This document shows positions 1 through 8,203 of a DNA stretch of 64,000 nt, one piece after another. The notes below the pieces were generated by a model, which saw only the letters and a program-made list of their open reading frames with translations, was not told the DNA's origin and did no database searches. Where the stretch lies: assembly GCA_040768245.1 (NCBI GenBank), contig JAXGNA010000009.1, positions 1 through 64,000 on the forward strand, given 5' to 3'. The stretch is from UBA472 sp040768245. Its GTDB lineage: Archaea; Thermoplasmatota; Thermoplasmata; Methanomassiliicoccales; UBA472. Position 1 is the first letter of the stretch. Every line of letters begins with the position of its first letter. Both the position numbers and the translations under genes were made by a program.

Positions 1-728
1 GCCTCCAGGAGCGCCAGCACGACCGTTCTCGGATGGGGCGGGCAGCCGGGGATGAAGATATCCACCGGCAGCGCCTCGGCCACTCCGTTGCCGGAAGCGT
101 AAGTTCCCCCGAAAGGCCCTCCGGATATGGCGCAGGTGCCCATGGCCGCCACCAGGCGCGGCTCCGGGGCCGCGCGATACGTTTTCAGCAGCGCCGGCAG
201 CATGTTCCTGGTCACCGGGCCGGTGACCAAGAGCATATCGGCATGCCTGGGCGAGGCCACGAACTTGATCCCGAAGCGCTCCAGGTCGTAGATGGGGTTC
301 GACAGGGAGTTCACCTCCACCTCGCAGCCGTTGCAGGAACCGGCGTCCACCTCCCGGATGTTGAGCGACCTGCCAAGCACCTTCCGGGCCTCCTCCCGCA
401 GCTGCAGCTTGAGCTCGGGTAGCGGTACGTTGCGGCGGAGCACCAGTGAGGAGCGCTGTGAGACCGCCGGCACCTCCGCCGAGAAGGAGATGGCGTCCCT
501 GGGGCAGACCGGAACGCAATCCCCGCAGAACAGGCATTTGGCGGCATCCACGCTCCAATCCCCCTCGATGGAGATGGCCGAGGCCGGACAGGCGGCGACG
601 CACTCGCCGCAAAGGTCGCAGCGGTGGTCGGCCATGGGGGCGCGGGTGCGGCCGGCCTGCTGCAGGAGCGTCAGCTCCTCGGTGACCACCCTCTTGTCCC
701 GGACCCTCCTCTCGATGATGTCTAGCAT
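1..728 (-). CDS. Ferredoxin-NuoB-like small subunit of an Ehr (hydrogenase-4-like) complex, partial
   Basis: The gene starts with ATG at 728 and runs off the left edge, so its C-terminus is missing; about 242 codons are visible. Residues about 35-80 form a 2[4Fe-4S] ferredoxin domain with motifs CDLCGECVAACP and CLFCGDCVPVCP. A NuoB/HyfI-type domain follows, with the cluster ligands CNGC, GTCAISGG and PGCPPHP all present. The protein should pass electrons inside a membrane-bound complex I relative. A GGGG Shine-Dalgarno lies 5 nt before the ATG, and the upstream large-subunit gene ends 8 nt away, so it is the last visible gene of the operon. Ferredoxin and small subunit are usually separate genes (HyfH and HyfI); here they are fused. 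Confidence 0.85.
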   Translation of the reverse strand, partial: MLDIIERRVRDKRVVTEELTLLQQAGRTRAPMADHRCDLCGECVAACPASAISIEGDWSVDAAKCLFCGDCVPVCPRDAISFSAEVPAVSQRSSLVLRRNVPLPELKLQLREEARKVLGRSLNIREVDAGSCNGCEVEVNSLSNPIYDLERFGIKFVASPRHADMLLVTGPVTRNMLPALLKTYRAAPEPRLVAAMGTCAISGGPFGGTYASGNGVAEALPVDIFIPGCPPHPRTVVLALLE

Positions 729-736
729 GGTAACCC

Positions 737-2269
737 CTACAGATCGTTCCCCGCGTACGACAGGTTGTAGCTCTTGTTGATCAGCGGGAAATCTGGGACT
801 ATGTTCCCCAGCACCGCCCTCTCCATGGTCGGCCAGTTGCAGAAAGAGGGGTCCCGCACCTTGTACCTGACTATTTTCCCCTCCTTGAAGTGAGCACAGT
901 GCGCCAGCTCCCCGCGGGGCGCCTCCACCAGGCCCAGCCCGAAGCCTTCGGGCGCGGGCACCTCGGAGCGAAGTTCCCCCTCACGCAGATGGTCCAGGCA
1001 CTGCTTGACCATGCTTATGGACTCCCGCACCTCCTCCACCTTGACGGTGAGCCTGGCCAGGACGTCTCCCTCCCGGCGCACTGGCACCAGGAAGCCCAGC
1101 CGCCCGTAGGCGCCGTAAGGGAAGTCCCTCCGTGTGTCCCGGTCCCAGCCGGAGGCCCGGGCCACCGGTCCGGTGGCCCGCAGGTCCTTGGCCATCGGTA
1201 ACGACAGAACACCGGTGGTCTCCACCCGGTCCAGGAAGGACGGCGCCCCCTTCAGGGAGTCCACCAGGGGCTCGAAGGCCAGCCCGAGCTCGACCATCGC
1301 CCCTTCCAGCAGGTCCTTCTGTTCCTGGTCCAGGTCCCGGGCCGCCCCGCCTATGGCCACGGCGCCCCAGAGCAGCCGGTGACCGGTCAGCCTGGCGTTC
1401 AAACGGAGCATGCGTTCCCTGAGCGCCGAGGCCTCCGCGGCCGGAACGGCGAAGGCCACGTCGGTGGCCATTCCTCCTATGTCGCCCAGGTGGTTGTATA
1501 TCCGTTCCATCTCGGCATAGATGCAGCGGAGCAGCTGCGCCCTTTCCGGGACGGGGTTGGCCATCTCCACCGCCTGGCAGAAGGCCAGGGCATGGGCCAC
1601 GCCGTTGTCCCCGGATATCCTCTCCACCAGGCGCAGCGCCCGATTCAGGGGGCAGCCTTCCAGGGACCTCTCCACGCCGCGGTGAACGTAACCCAGGCGG
1701 ACCTCCAGGTTGAGGATCGGCTCGCCGGCGGTGGAGAAACGGAAATGTCCTGGCTCGATCACCCCGGCATGGACCGGACCGACCGGCACCTCCAGTATCC
1801 CCTCGCCCTCCACCTTTCGGTAGTGATGGGGCTCCCCGGTGAAGGGGACCTTGGCCGCCTTGTCGAACGAAGGCGACAGGGGATGAGCGCGCCTGGGCCA
1901 CTCGTGCAGATGCAGCGGGCGGGGGTCGGGGTGGTCCAGGGGGACGACGCCGCTCATCTCCATCATCTCCCGCTCGTACCAGTTGGCGGCCGGCACCTCC
2001 GGGGTGAGAGAGGGGTACCCCTCCCCTTCCAGCACGCTCTCCAGCACCACGATCCCATGGCGGGGGACCAGCACCAGGGCCATGACCTTGTTCTCGCCCG
2101 GGACATGGTATAGGCTGGACAGCTCGCCCTCCTCCTTGCGGACCAGGTGGGAGACCAGCGGACGAAGCAGGTCGTCCGGGACCGAGAGATGCAGCCGGCC
2201 GTTCCTCTCCTCGTACCCGAAGGGAGGGAATGGCAGTGAATCCAGAAGCTCGACGTTGTAGTACCTCAA
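737..2269 (-). CDS. NuoCD/HyfG-like large subunit lacking Ni ligands (Ehr complex)
   Basis: This 510-residue protein matches the fused NuoC-NuoD or HyfG/HycE large subunit: an N-terminal NuoC-like part (about 1-145), then the 49-kDa/hydrogenase fold with GYVHRGVERSLEG and YNHLGDIGGMATDVAF. The N-terminal Ni motif RxCGxCxxxH reads RISGDNGVAH and the C-terminal DPCxxC reads DPSFCN, so all four Ni-ligand positions are lost. That is the hallmark of energy-converting hydrogenase-related complexes; the substrate is unknown. The TTG start at 2269 overlaps the TGA of the upstream gene (TTGA) and is preceded by GGGTGAG, which implies translational coupling. Confidence 0.88.
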   Translation of the reverse strand: MRYYNVELLDSLPFPPFGYEERNGRLHLSVPDDLLRPLVSHLVRKEEGELSSLYHVPGENKVMALVLVPRHGIVVLESVLEGEGYPSLTPEVPAANWYEREMMEMSGVVPLDHPDPRPLHLHEWPRRAHPLSPSFDKAAKVPFTGEPHHYRKVEGEGILEVPVGPVHAGVIEPGHFRFSTAGEPILNLEVRLGYVHRGVERSLEGCPLNRALRLVERISGDNGVAHALAFCQAVEMANPVPERAQLLRCIYAEMERIYNHLGDIGGMATDVAFAVPAAEASALRERMLRLNARLTGHRLLWGAVAIGGAARDLDQEQKDLLEGAMVELGLAFEPLVDSLKGAPSFLDRVETTGVLSLPMAKDLRATGPVARASGWDRDTRRDFPYGAYGRLGFLVPVRREGDVLARLTVKVEEVRESISMVKQCLDHLREGELRSEVPAPEGFGLGLVEAPRGELAHCAHFKEGKIVRYKVRDPSFCNWPTMERAVLGNIVPDFPLINKSYNLSYAGNDL

Positions 2270-3723
2270 GCGCTCACCCCGAACAGCTCCACGACCGCGC
2301 CCAGGGCGTCCGACATGACCTCCGGAAGGAACAGCCCCAGCAGCAGTATCGCCGTCGCCAGGACCAGCATCGGCAGCAGGCGCAGCTTTCCTATCTCCCC
2401 GTCCGGCAGTCCTTCCTGCGGCCTCCCGGAGACCATACCGAAGACGCGGTAGGTCATCCCGGCGAAGATCATGACGATCAGCGCTATGAACAGCCCGGCC
2501 ACCAGGTAATCCCCCTGGGCCAAGGCCCCGGATATCACGAACAGTTCGCCGATGAATATGGCGAAGGGCGGCGACCCGGCGATGGCCGCTCCCCCCAGCA
2601 CCAGCAGGGCGGCGGTGGCCGGCATGGTCTTGCCCAGCCCCTTTATCTCCTTCATCTCCCGGGTGCGGTACTTCTGTATGACGTTCCCCGCCCCGAAGAA
2701 CATCAGGGTCTTGGTGAGGGAGTGTGCCAGTACGTGGAAGACCGCGCCGAAGACCGCCAGCGGTCCTCCTATGCCGAAGCCCAGGGCGATTATGCCCATG
2801 TGCTCCACGCTGGAGAAGGCCAGGAACCGCTTGAGGTCTCGGGAGGTCAGGATGAAGGCGGTGGCGATGGCCAGCGACAGCAGCCCGAAGAAGAGGAGCA
2901 GCGAAGAGGAGAAGCCGGGCACCGCCTCGCTAGCCAGGATATGCACCCTGAGCACGCCGTACATGGCGCAGTTGAGCAGTACGGCCGATAGCAGGGCGCT
3001 GATCGGCGTTGGCGCTTGGCTGTGGGCGTCCGGCAGCCAGGTATGCATGGGGGCCAGCCCGGCCTTGGTGCCCAGCCCTACCAGTATGAAGATGAAGGAC
3101 ACCTTGACCAGGGCGGGGTCCAGCTGGCCGGCGACCGAACGCAGGACCGACCAGTCCAGGGTGTCGGCGTTCTCCCCCAGCGCGCTCACCGAGGAGGCGT
3201 ACAGGAGGATTATGCCCAGGAGCGCCAAGGTAATGCCGACCGAGCAGATGATGAGGTACTTCCAGGAGGCCTCCATGGCCTCGCTCTTCTTGTAGAACCC
3301 GACCAGGAAGGCCGATACCAGCGTGGTGCCCTCCACGGCGATCCACATCAATCCTAGGGAATCGACCACCACCACCATGAGCATGCTGAAGGCGAAGAGG
3401 TGCAGCAGCACGTGGTAATAGCGCAGGTCCTTGAGATTGACCTCGCCCTCCTTGCGATCGTGCTCCAGGTACTGCACCGAGTACAGGCTGACCAGGGCGG
3501 TTATGGTCACGATCACCACCATGAAGAGGCCGGACAGCGGGTCCAGGTACCACAGCCCTTTATCCACCGGGCCCTCGAAGAAGGCCTGGTAGCAATAAGG
3601 GATGGCCACCAGGGCGGCCACCAGGGAACCGGCCACGCTGAAGATGTATATCGCCCTCTCGGAGCGGGAGAGGCCGCAGAGCAGCGCGGTGACCAATGGG
3701 ACCAGAAGCAGAAGCTCGACCAT
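2266..3723 (-). CDS. HyfF/NuoN-like proton-translocating membrane subunit
   Basis: This 485-residue, highly hydrophobic protein belongs to the Mrp-type antiporter family (NuoL/M/N, HyfB/D/F). It has about 13-14 membrane segments. Family signatures include a conserved Glu in the segment around AVEGTTLVSAFLVG, the Lys/Pro region GLGTKAGLAPMHTWLPDAH, and SSVEHMGIIALGFG. It should form one ion-translocating channel of the Ehr complex. The ATG lies 1 nt after the stop of the upstream HyfE-like gene, and its GAGGGG Shine-Dalgarno lies inside that gene. Assignment to the F position rests on gene order, because antiporter subunits resemble one another. Confidence 0.87.
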   Translation of the reverse strand: MVELLLLVPLVTALLCGLSRSERAIYIFSVAGSLVAALVAIPYCYQAFFEGPVDKGLWYLDPLSGLFMVVIVTITALVSLYSVQYLEHDRKEGEVNLKDLRYYHVLLHLFAFSMLMVVVVDSLGLMWIAVEGTTLVSAFLVGFYKKSEAMEASWKYLIICSVGITLALLGIILLYASSVSALGENADTLDWSVLRSVAGQLDPALVKVSFIFILVGLGTKAGLAPMHTWLPDAHSQAPTPISALLSAVLLNCAMYGVLRVHILASEAVPGFSSSLLLFFGLLSLAIATAFILTSRDLKRFLAFSSVEHMGIIALGFGIGGPLAVFGAVFHVLAHSLTKTLMFFGAGNVIQKYRTREMKEIKGLGKTMPATAALLVLGGAAIAGSPPFAIFIGELFVISGALAQGDYLVAGLFIALIVMIFAGMTYRVFGMVSGRPQEGLPDGEIGKLRLLPMLVLATAILLLGLFLPEVMSDALGAVVELFGVSA

Positions 3724-3724
3724 C

Positions 3725-4384
3725 TTAACCCCTCAGCCTCCTCATGAATGTGGTGTCCAGCGTCTCGAAGGTCTGGTTGATGCGGTAGGCGAAGATGCCC
3801 ATTATGAGCACGGCCATGAACACGTCGAAGAAGATGCCTATCTCCACGATCAGCGGCATGCCGTAGGTGGTGGATATTATACCGAGGAAAAGCCCGTTCT
3901 CCATCATCAGCAGGCCGACCATCTGGGTCATGGCCTTGCGGCGGCTGATCATCATGAACATGCCGATGAACACCACCGCCAAGGATATCGCCAGGCAGTT
4001 GCGGGTGACCGCCTCCGCGGAGGATATCAGCGGCTCCGTGACGTAGTAAGCAACGATGACCAGCCCGCCAGAGATTAGCAGCGAGGCGGGTATGCCCACC
4101 AGCGGCTCGATCTCCCTTCGGACCTTGAGGCGGTCTATGGAGTACATCAGGAAGCGCGGGATGACCACTCCCTTCACCACCAGGGTCAGCGCCGCCACGA
4201 TGTAGATGTGCTCGGAACCGGTATAGTGCGCCAGCACCACCGAGATGGCCGCCAGCATCATCGATTGGAAAGCAAAGGAGCGGACCAGCTGCCCCATGCG
4301 GGTGCTGGCCATGACCAGCAGAGACACGAGCAGTATGGCCGCGGCCAGGAAGTTTATGGTGTCGATGCTCAGCAGGTCGGCCAC
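3725..4384 (-). CDS. HyfE-like membrane subunit (NuoK-related)
   Basis: This 219-residue protein has about seven membrane segments and matches the HyfE family, whose C-terminal part resembles NuoK. The conserved region MTQMVGLLMMENGLFLGI carries the membrane Glu typical of NuoK/HyfE. It would sit in the membrane arm beside the antiporter-like subunits. The start is a GTG at 4384, chosen because GAGGTGA lies 5 nt upstream and 9 nt separate it from the stop of the upstream HyfC-like gene. Confidence 0.85.
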   Translation of the reverse strand: MADLLSIDTINFLAAAILLVSLLVMASTRMGQLVRSFAFQSMMLAAISVVLAHYTGSEHIYIVAALTLVVKGVVIPRFLMYSIDRLKVRREIEPLVGIPASLLISGGLVIVAYYVTEPLISSAEAVTRNCLAISLAVVFIGMFMMISRRKAMTQMVGLLMMENGLFLGIISTTYGMPLIVEIGIFFDVFMAVLIMGIFAYRINQTFETLDTTFMRRLRG

Positions 4385-4393
4385 GCGTTCACC

Positions 4394-5335
4394 TCACAGA
4401 ATGTAATAGGACATCACCGCCAGCAATGACAACGTGAAAGAGATGGTCAGCAGGTTGGGCAGCCGGAACAGGCGCATCTTGGCCATGACCGATTCGACCA
4501 GGGCCACGCTCACGGACAGGAACAAAAGCTTCAGGGCGATGGACCCCACCCCGATGGCTATCTCCCCGGCCCCCGTGCCCAGGGCTATGCCCCAGGGGAA
4601 GAAGACGTTGCACAGGATGACCATGAACATGGTCAGCCGGACATAGGAGGCCATCTCCATCATGGCCAGTTCCCTTCCCGAATACTCCAGCAGCATGCCC
4701 TCGTGGACCATGGTCAGCTCCAGGTGGGTGGCCGGGTTGTCGAAGGGCACCCGGGAGTTCTCGGCCATCAGCGATATGAATATGGCGGCCGAGGCCAGGA
4801 ACAGGGTCGGGGAGAGACCGTTCAGTCCCAGCCTGGCGAAGTGGTCCGATATGGCCGAGAGGTCGGTGGTGCCGGAGATGGCCGCGACCGAGAAGATGGA
4901 GAGCAACAGCGTAGGCTCCACGATGGCCGATATCATCAGCTCCCGGCTGCTGCCCATCCCCCCGAAGGAGCTTCCTCCCTCCAGACCGCCCAGGACCATC
5001 ATGAAGCGGAAGAGCCCGAGGACGTAGATCACCGCCACCATGTCCCCCACGCCGCCGGAGGGGCCGGCGGTGAACACCGGAACCATCACCGCCAGGCATA
5101 CCATGGCCCCCAGGCAGACGTAGGGGATCATGAGGAACAGCCAGGAAGCCTCGTTCGAGGCCACGGTGGACTTGCGCAGCAGCTTCCAGATGTCCCGGTA
5201 AGGCTGGAGCACGCTCGGACCCTGACGGCACTGCATCCAGGCCTTGACCTTTCTGATGACCCCGGTGAGCAGCGGGGAGAGGAGGAGGATGAACAGCACC
5301 TCGATCAGGTTCAGCAGAAGGTCGATCAGCTGCAT
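4394..5335 (-). CDS. HyfC/NuoH-like membrane anchor subunit
   Basis: This 313-residue protein has about eight membrane segments and matches the NuoH/HyfC family that links the quinone- or hydrogenase-like arm to the antiporter arm. Recognisable NuoH-type features are KAWMQCRQGPSVLQPYRDIW near residue 35 and the acidic loop AENSRVPFDNPATHLELTMVH. The ATG at 5335 follows a strong GAGGTGA and lies 4 nt after the upstream stop, within the same operon. Confidence 0.9.
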   Translation of the reverse strand: MQLIDLLLNLIEVLFILLLSPLLTGVIRKVKAWMQCRQGPSVLQPYRDIWKLLRKSTVASNEASWLFLMIPYVCLGAMVCLAVMVPVFTAGPSGGVGDMVAVIYVLGLFRFMMVLGGLEGGSSFGGMGSSRELMISAIVEPTLLLSIFSVAAISGTTDLSAISDHFARLGLNGLSPTLFLASAAIFISLMAENSRVPFDNPATHLELTMVHEGMLLEYSGRELAMMEMASYVRLTMFMVILCNVFFPWGIALGTGAGEIAIGVGSIALKLLFLSVSVALVESVMAKMRLFRLPNLLTISFTLSLLAVMSYYIL

Positions 5336-5339
5336 GGGT

Positions 5340-7322
5340 TCACCTCAGCACCACCAGGAGGATTATCAGGGTGATCATCAAGTAGGCAAGGTAGGCCTGT
5401 ATGCTTCCGCTCTGCATCCGCTTGACGCGCATGGCCACCGCGATGACCCCGGAGGTCAGCGGCCTATAGATGTGCAGAACGAAGAGCTCGGGAAGCTCCT
5501 GCTCGAACCGTACCGCCCGTATGTACTGGGAGGGACGCAGCTCCTCCCGGACCTCGGTGCGCGGGCGGTAGACCTGCTGGAACACCCTGAGCAGCGGCTG
5601 GGAGAAACCGGTGGGGGTGTACTGGGTCCGGCGGTCTAAGGGGGTCCCGCAGTCCCAGGTGTCGCTCCGGACCAGCTGTCTCTTTCCCAGGGTCCGCAGG
5701 ACCAGGAAGACCGCTAGGATCGCCACGGCCAGAAGGGCGCTCAATCCCAGCGGGTTGAGGCCGCCCTGGTGCAGGAAGTTGATGCTGAGCCCATCGATGA
5801 CCTGGACCCCGGCCGCCCCTACCAACGGGGAGACCGCGGAGGTGAGCTCTTCCAGGAGGGGGAAGGAGGCCACGCCCAGCAATAGGCAGAGCGCGGCCAA
5901 GGGGACCAGTGGGAACAGCTCCACCCGTTCCAGGGGGCGGGGGTGGCAAGCCCCATTGGAACGCGGGCGGCCCAGGAAGGTGAAGCCGTAGAGGCGCAGG
6001 TAGGCCGCGGCGGCGATGGCCGTACAGAGCGCCATCACCGCTATGGCCAACGGCAAGGCGATCCGGACCAGCGGATCGACTATGGGCTCGGCGTGCATCA
6101 GGGACTTGAACATCGCCCACTCGGAAACGAAACCGGAGAAGGGCGGGAGGGCGGCCACCGAGAGCGTCCCGAAGAGGAAGGCGGCGGAGAGGCCGGGCAT
6201 CGTCCGGGCTAGACCGCCAAGCTTCTCCAGGTCCCATTCCCCGGCCGCCCGACGGACCGTTCCCACGCCCATCAGCAGCAGCGCCTTGAAGACCGTGTGG
6301 TTTATCAGATGGAACATGGCGGCCATGATGGCGAAGGCCGCCGGCTCCGCCGCCCCGTAGGACTGGAAGAGCATGGCCGCACCGAGAGTGAGCAATATCA
6401 GACCCATGTTCTCCATGCTGGAGAAGGCCAGGACCCGCGAGCCGTCCCTCTGCACCAGAGCCTGCCAGGCCGCCCAGAGGGCGGTTATCGCCGCCAGGCC
6501 CATGATGGCCAGGGAGAGAACGTGCTGGTACCCCACCCCGACCATGTCGAAGACGACGCGCACCAGGACGAGCACGGCCACGTTGGAGGCGGCCGTGGAG
6601 AGCAGGGCGGTGACGGTGGAGGGGGACCGGCTGTAGAGGTCGGGCATCCAGATGTGGAAAGGCAACAGGCCGAGCTTGCTGCCGAACCCCAGGAAGACCA
6701 TGACGATCACGACCGCCGAGGAGGCCGCGCCGAGCGACGAGGAGAGACCGTGCATCTCGCTGAGCCGGACCTGACCGGAGGAGATTGACAGGAACGCCAG
6801 GGCGGCGATGATCAGGGCGGCCCCGAAGTGGGTTATCGCCAGATACTTCCAGCCGGCCGCGGTGTCCTGGTCCTCGCGGGAGCCCCAGGCCCCTAGGAAG
6901 GAGGTCAATGACATCGCCTCCCAGGCCACCAGGAGCAGGAGCACGTGATCGGCCACCATGGCCAGGAGCACCGAGAGCACGAACAGGTTGAAGAGCGAGG
7001 CGCCCCGGGAGGTTATACCCTCCCTGGAGAACAGGGAGTACATGGCCACGCAGGCGAAGGTGAGCGAGGTTATGAGCAGCACGAGCGCGCCCAGCGGGTC
7101 CAGGCGAATGGCGTAATCGCCCATGGCCGAGGGAAGGTCGAGGACGAAGGTCGAGGTGCCGTTCAGAAGGACCAGCACCGACCACAGGGCCGCGCTGACC
7201 GCCGAGGCCGCCGAGCACAGATAGCTGAACACCCGGTGACCTTCGCCCCTCATCAGGAGCGCCAAGGCTGCTCCCAGCAGGGGCAGGGATAGCATCAGGG
7301 CGGGCAGTACGGCTGACAACAT
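5340..7322 (-). CDS. HyfB/NuoL-like proton-translocating subunit
   Basis: This 660-residue, about 16-segment membrane protein belongs to the NuoL/HyfB antiporter-like family and is the first gene of the Ehr operon. Family features are LVAWEAMSLTSFLGAW (with the conserved membrane Glu), SKLGLLPFHIWMPDLYSRSP and FSSMENMGLILLTLGA. The C-terminal extension matches the HyfB type. It should carry one ion-translocating path. The ATG at 7322 has GAGG about 8 nt upstream. Transcription probably starts in the shared AT-rich region 7411-7423. Confidence 0.88.
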   Translation of the reverse strand: MLSAVLPALMLSLPLLGAALALLMRGEGHRVFSYLCSAASAVSAALWSVLVLLNGTSTFVLDLPSAMGDYAIRLDPLGALVLLITSLTFACVAMYSLFSREGITSRGASLFNLFVLSVLLAMVADHVLLLLVAWEAMSLTSFLGAWGSREDQDTAAGWKYLAITHFGAALIIAALAFLSISSGQVRLSEMHGLSSSLGAASSAVVIVMVFLGFGSKLGLLPFHIWMPDLYSRSPSTVTALLSTAASNVAVLVLVRVVFDMVGVGYQHVLSLAIMGLAAITALWAAWQALVQRDGSRVLAFSSMENMGLILLTLGAAMLFQSYGAAEPAAFAIMAAMFHLINHTVFKALLLMGVGTVRRAAGEWDLEKLGGLARTMPGLSAAFLFGTLSVAALPPFSGFVSEWAMFKSLMHAEPIVDPLVRIALPLAIAVMALCTAIAAAAYLRLYGFTFLGRPRSNGACHPRPLERVELFPLVPLAALCLLLGVASFPLLEELTSAVSPLVGAAGVQVIDGLSINFLHQGGLNPLGLSALLAVAILAVFLVLRTLGKRQLVRSDTWDCGTPLDRRTQYTPTGFSQPLLRVFQQVYRPRTEVREELRPSQYIRAVRFEQELPELFVLHIYRPLTSGVIAVAMRVKRMQSGSIQAYLAYLMITLIILLVVLR

Positions 7323-7511
7323 GGGAAAGGCCTCAATGAGCTAAGGACGAGAAGGAAATGGGCATCATCGCCTCTTAAGGTGCTCGATGGGCGGCGCACT
7401 CTAGGAAGTATCTTAAATATTTCCATTTGACCAAAAATTCTTTAACGATGCCGGGGAAGGAACTGGCAAAAGCATTATCAGACCTCCCTGCCATTTTCCG
7501 TCCGGGGAACT
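7323..7511. promoter_or_regulatory. Divergent promoter region between Ehr operon and ferritin-like gene
   Basis: This 189-nt gap separates divergent genes. The near-palindromic AT-rich core CTTAAATATTTCC (7411-7423) reads as a TATA-like element on both strands, and TTCTTTAACG (7436-7445) is a second candidate for the plus strand. This would place the Ehr operon start near 7390. No other feature is visible. Confidence 0.45.
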
Positions 7512-8021
7512 ATGGCGGAAAGCGTCGACGTCCTGGGCATTTTGGCGGCAGCGCGGCAGATCGAGGAGTTCGGCATCGAGTTCTACCGCCGATTCAGCGA
7601 ATGCGTGAGGGACGAGAACGGCGCCGCCCTGCTGCGGGGATTGGGAAGGGACGAGGAGCAGCACAAGGAGCACGTGGAAAGGGAGATGCGCCGGTTGTCC
7701 CCGGATATGGACCCGGCGAAGGTGAGCCCGGGGCGATCGCTGCTGGGCATCGTGCCGGAGAAGGCCTTCCCCTTCCCCCCGGACCGATGCATGACGTTGG
7801 AGGACGAGGTCAAGGCCCTCGAGATCGGTATCCAGGTCGAGGTGTCCTCGGTCAAGATGTATCGCGGCGCCGCCCTGCTGGTCGAGGAACCGGGGGTGAA
7901 AGGGCTGTTGGAGAAGCTGACCGGTATCGAGGAAGGACACCGCAAGCTCTTGGAGGAGAGCATGCAGCTTCTGCGGGACAAGGGCGCATGGTACGGATAT
8001 TCCCCGATATTGGAGGGGTGA
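7512..8021 (+). CDS. Ferritin-like / rubrerythrin-type diiron protein
   Basis: This 169-residue protein resembles the ferritin-like superfamily in its rubrerythrin or YciE-like branch. Helix motifs with diiron-type ligands are IEEFGIEFYRRF, DEEQHKEHVEREM, IGIQVEVSSVKMYRG and IEEGHRKLLEE, giving the repeated E...ExxH pattern of a four-helix bundle. No rubredoxin C-terminal CxxC domain is present. A role in iron or peroxide handling is inferred from the fold. It is divergent from the Ehr operon. The ATG at 7512 is preceded by a CCGGGGAAC purine patch. Confidence 0.75.
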   Translation: MAESVDVLGILAAARQIEEFGIEFYRRFSECVRDENGAALLRGLGRDEEQHKEHVEREMRRLSPDMDPAKVSPGRSLLGIVPEKAFPFPPDRCMTLEDEVKALEIGIQVEVSSVKMYRGAALLVEEPGVKGLLEKLTGIEEGHRKLLEESMQLLRDKGAWYGYSPILEG

Positions 8022-8203
8022 ACGCCCCCTCGGCGGAAGGTCCATTATAATTATTGATTATGAATTATTTTTATTCGTGGCCATCTTAGGCCATCACGAT
8101 GGATGAGCTGAAAAAACTTTAATACCCGTTGGACATGCATACAGCACAATCTAAACGGGGTTGGCAATGCCAATCCTCCTCACTGGGGCTCAGAGGTATC
8201 GCA
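8022..8203. promoter_or_regulatory. Intergenic region with promoter for the HdrD-like gene
   Basis: AT-rich T-tracts just after the ferritin-like gene (8045-8075) could end its transcript. The TATA-like TTTAATAC at 8118-8125 would start transcription near 8145-8150. That places the upstream ATG at 8129 outside the mRNA and supports the start at 8204. Confidence 0.45.

Noticed and set aside
1..7322. A functional [NiFe] hydrogenase
   Set aside because: The large subunit lacks all four Ni-binding cysteines and no maturation genes (hyp) are in the window.
8129..8203. Longer N-terminus for the HdrD-like protein from an ATG at 8129
   Set aside because: The TATA element at 8118-8125 would start transcription downstream of that ATG, and the ATG at 8204 has a good GAGGT.
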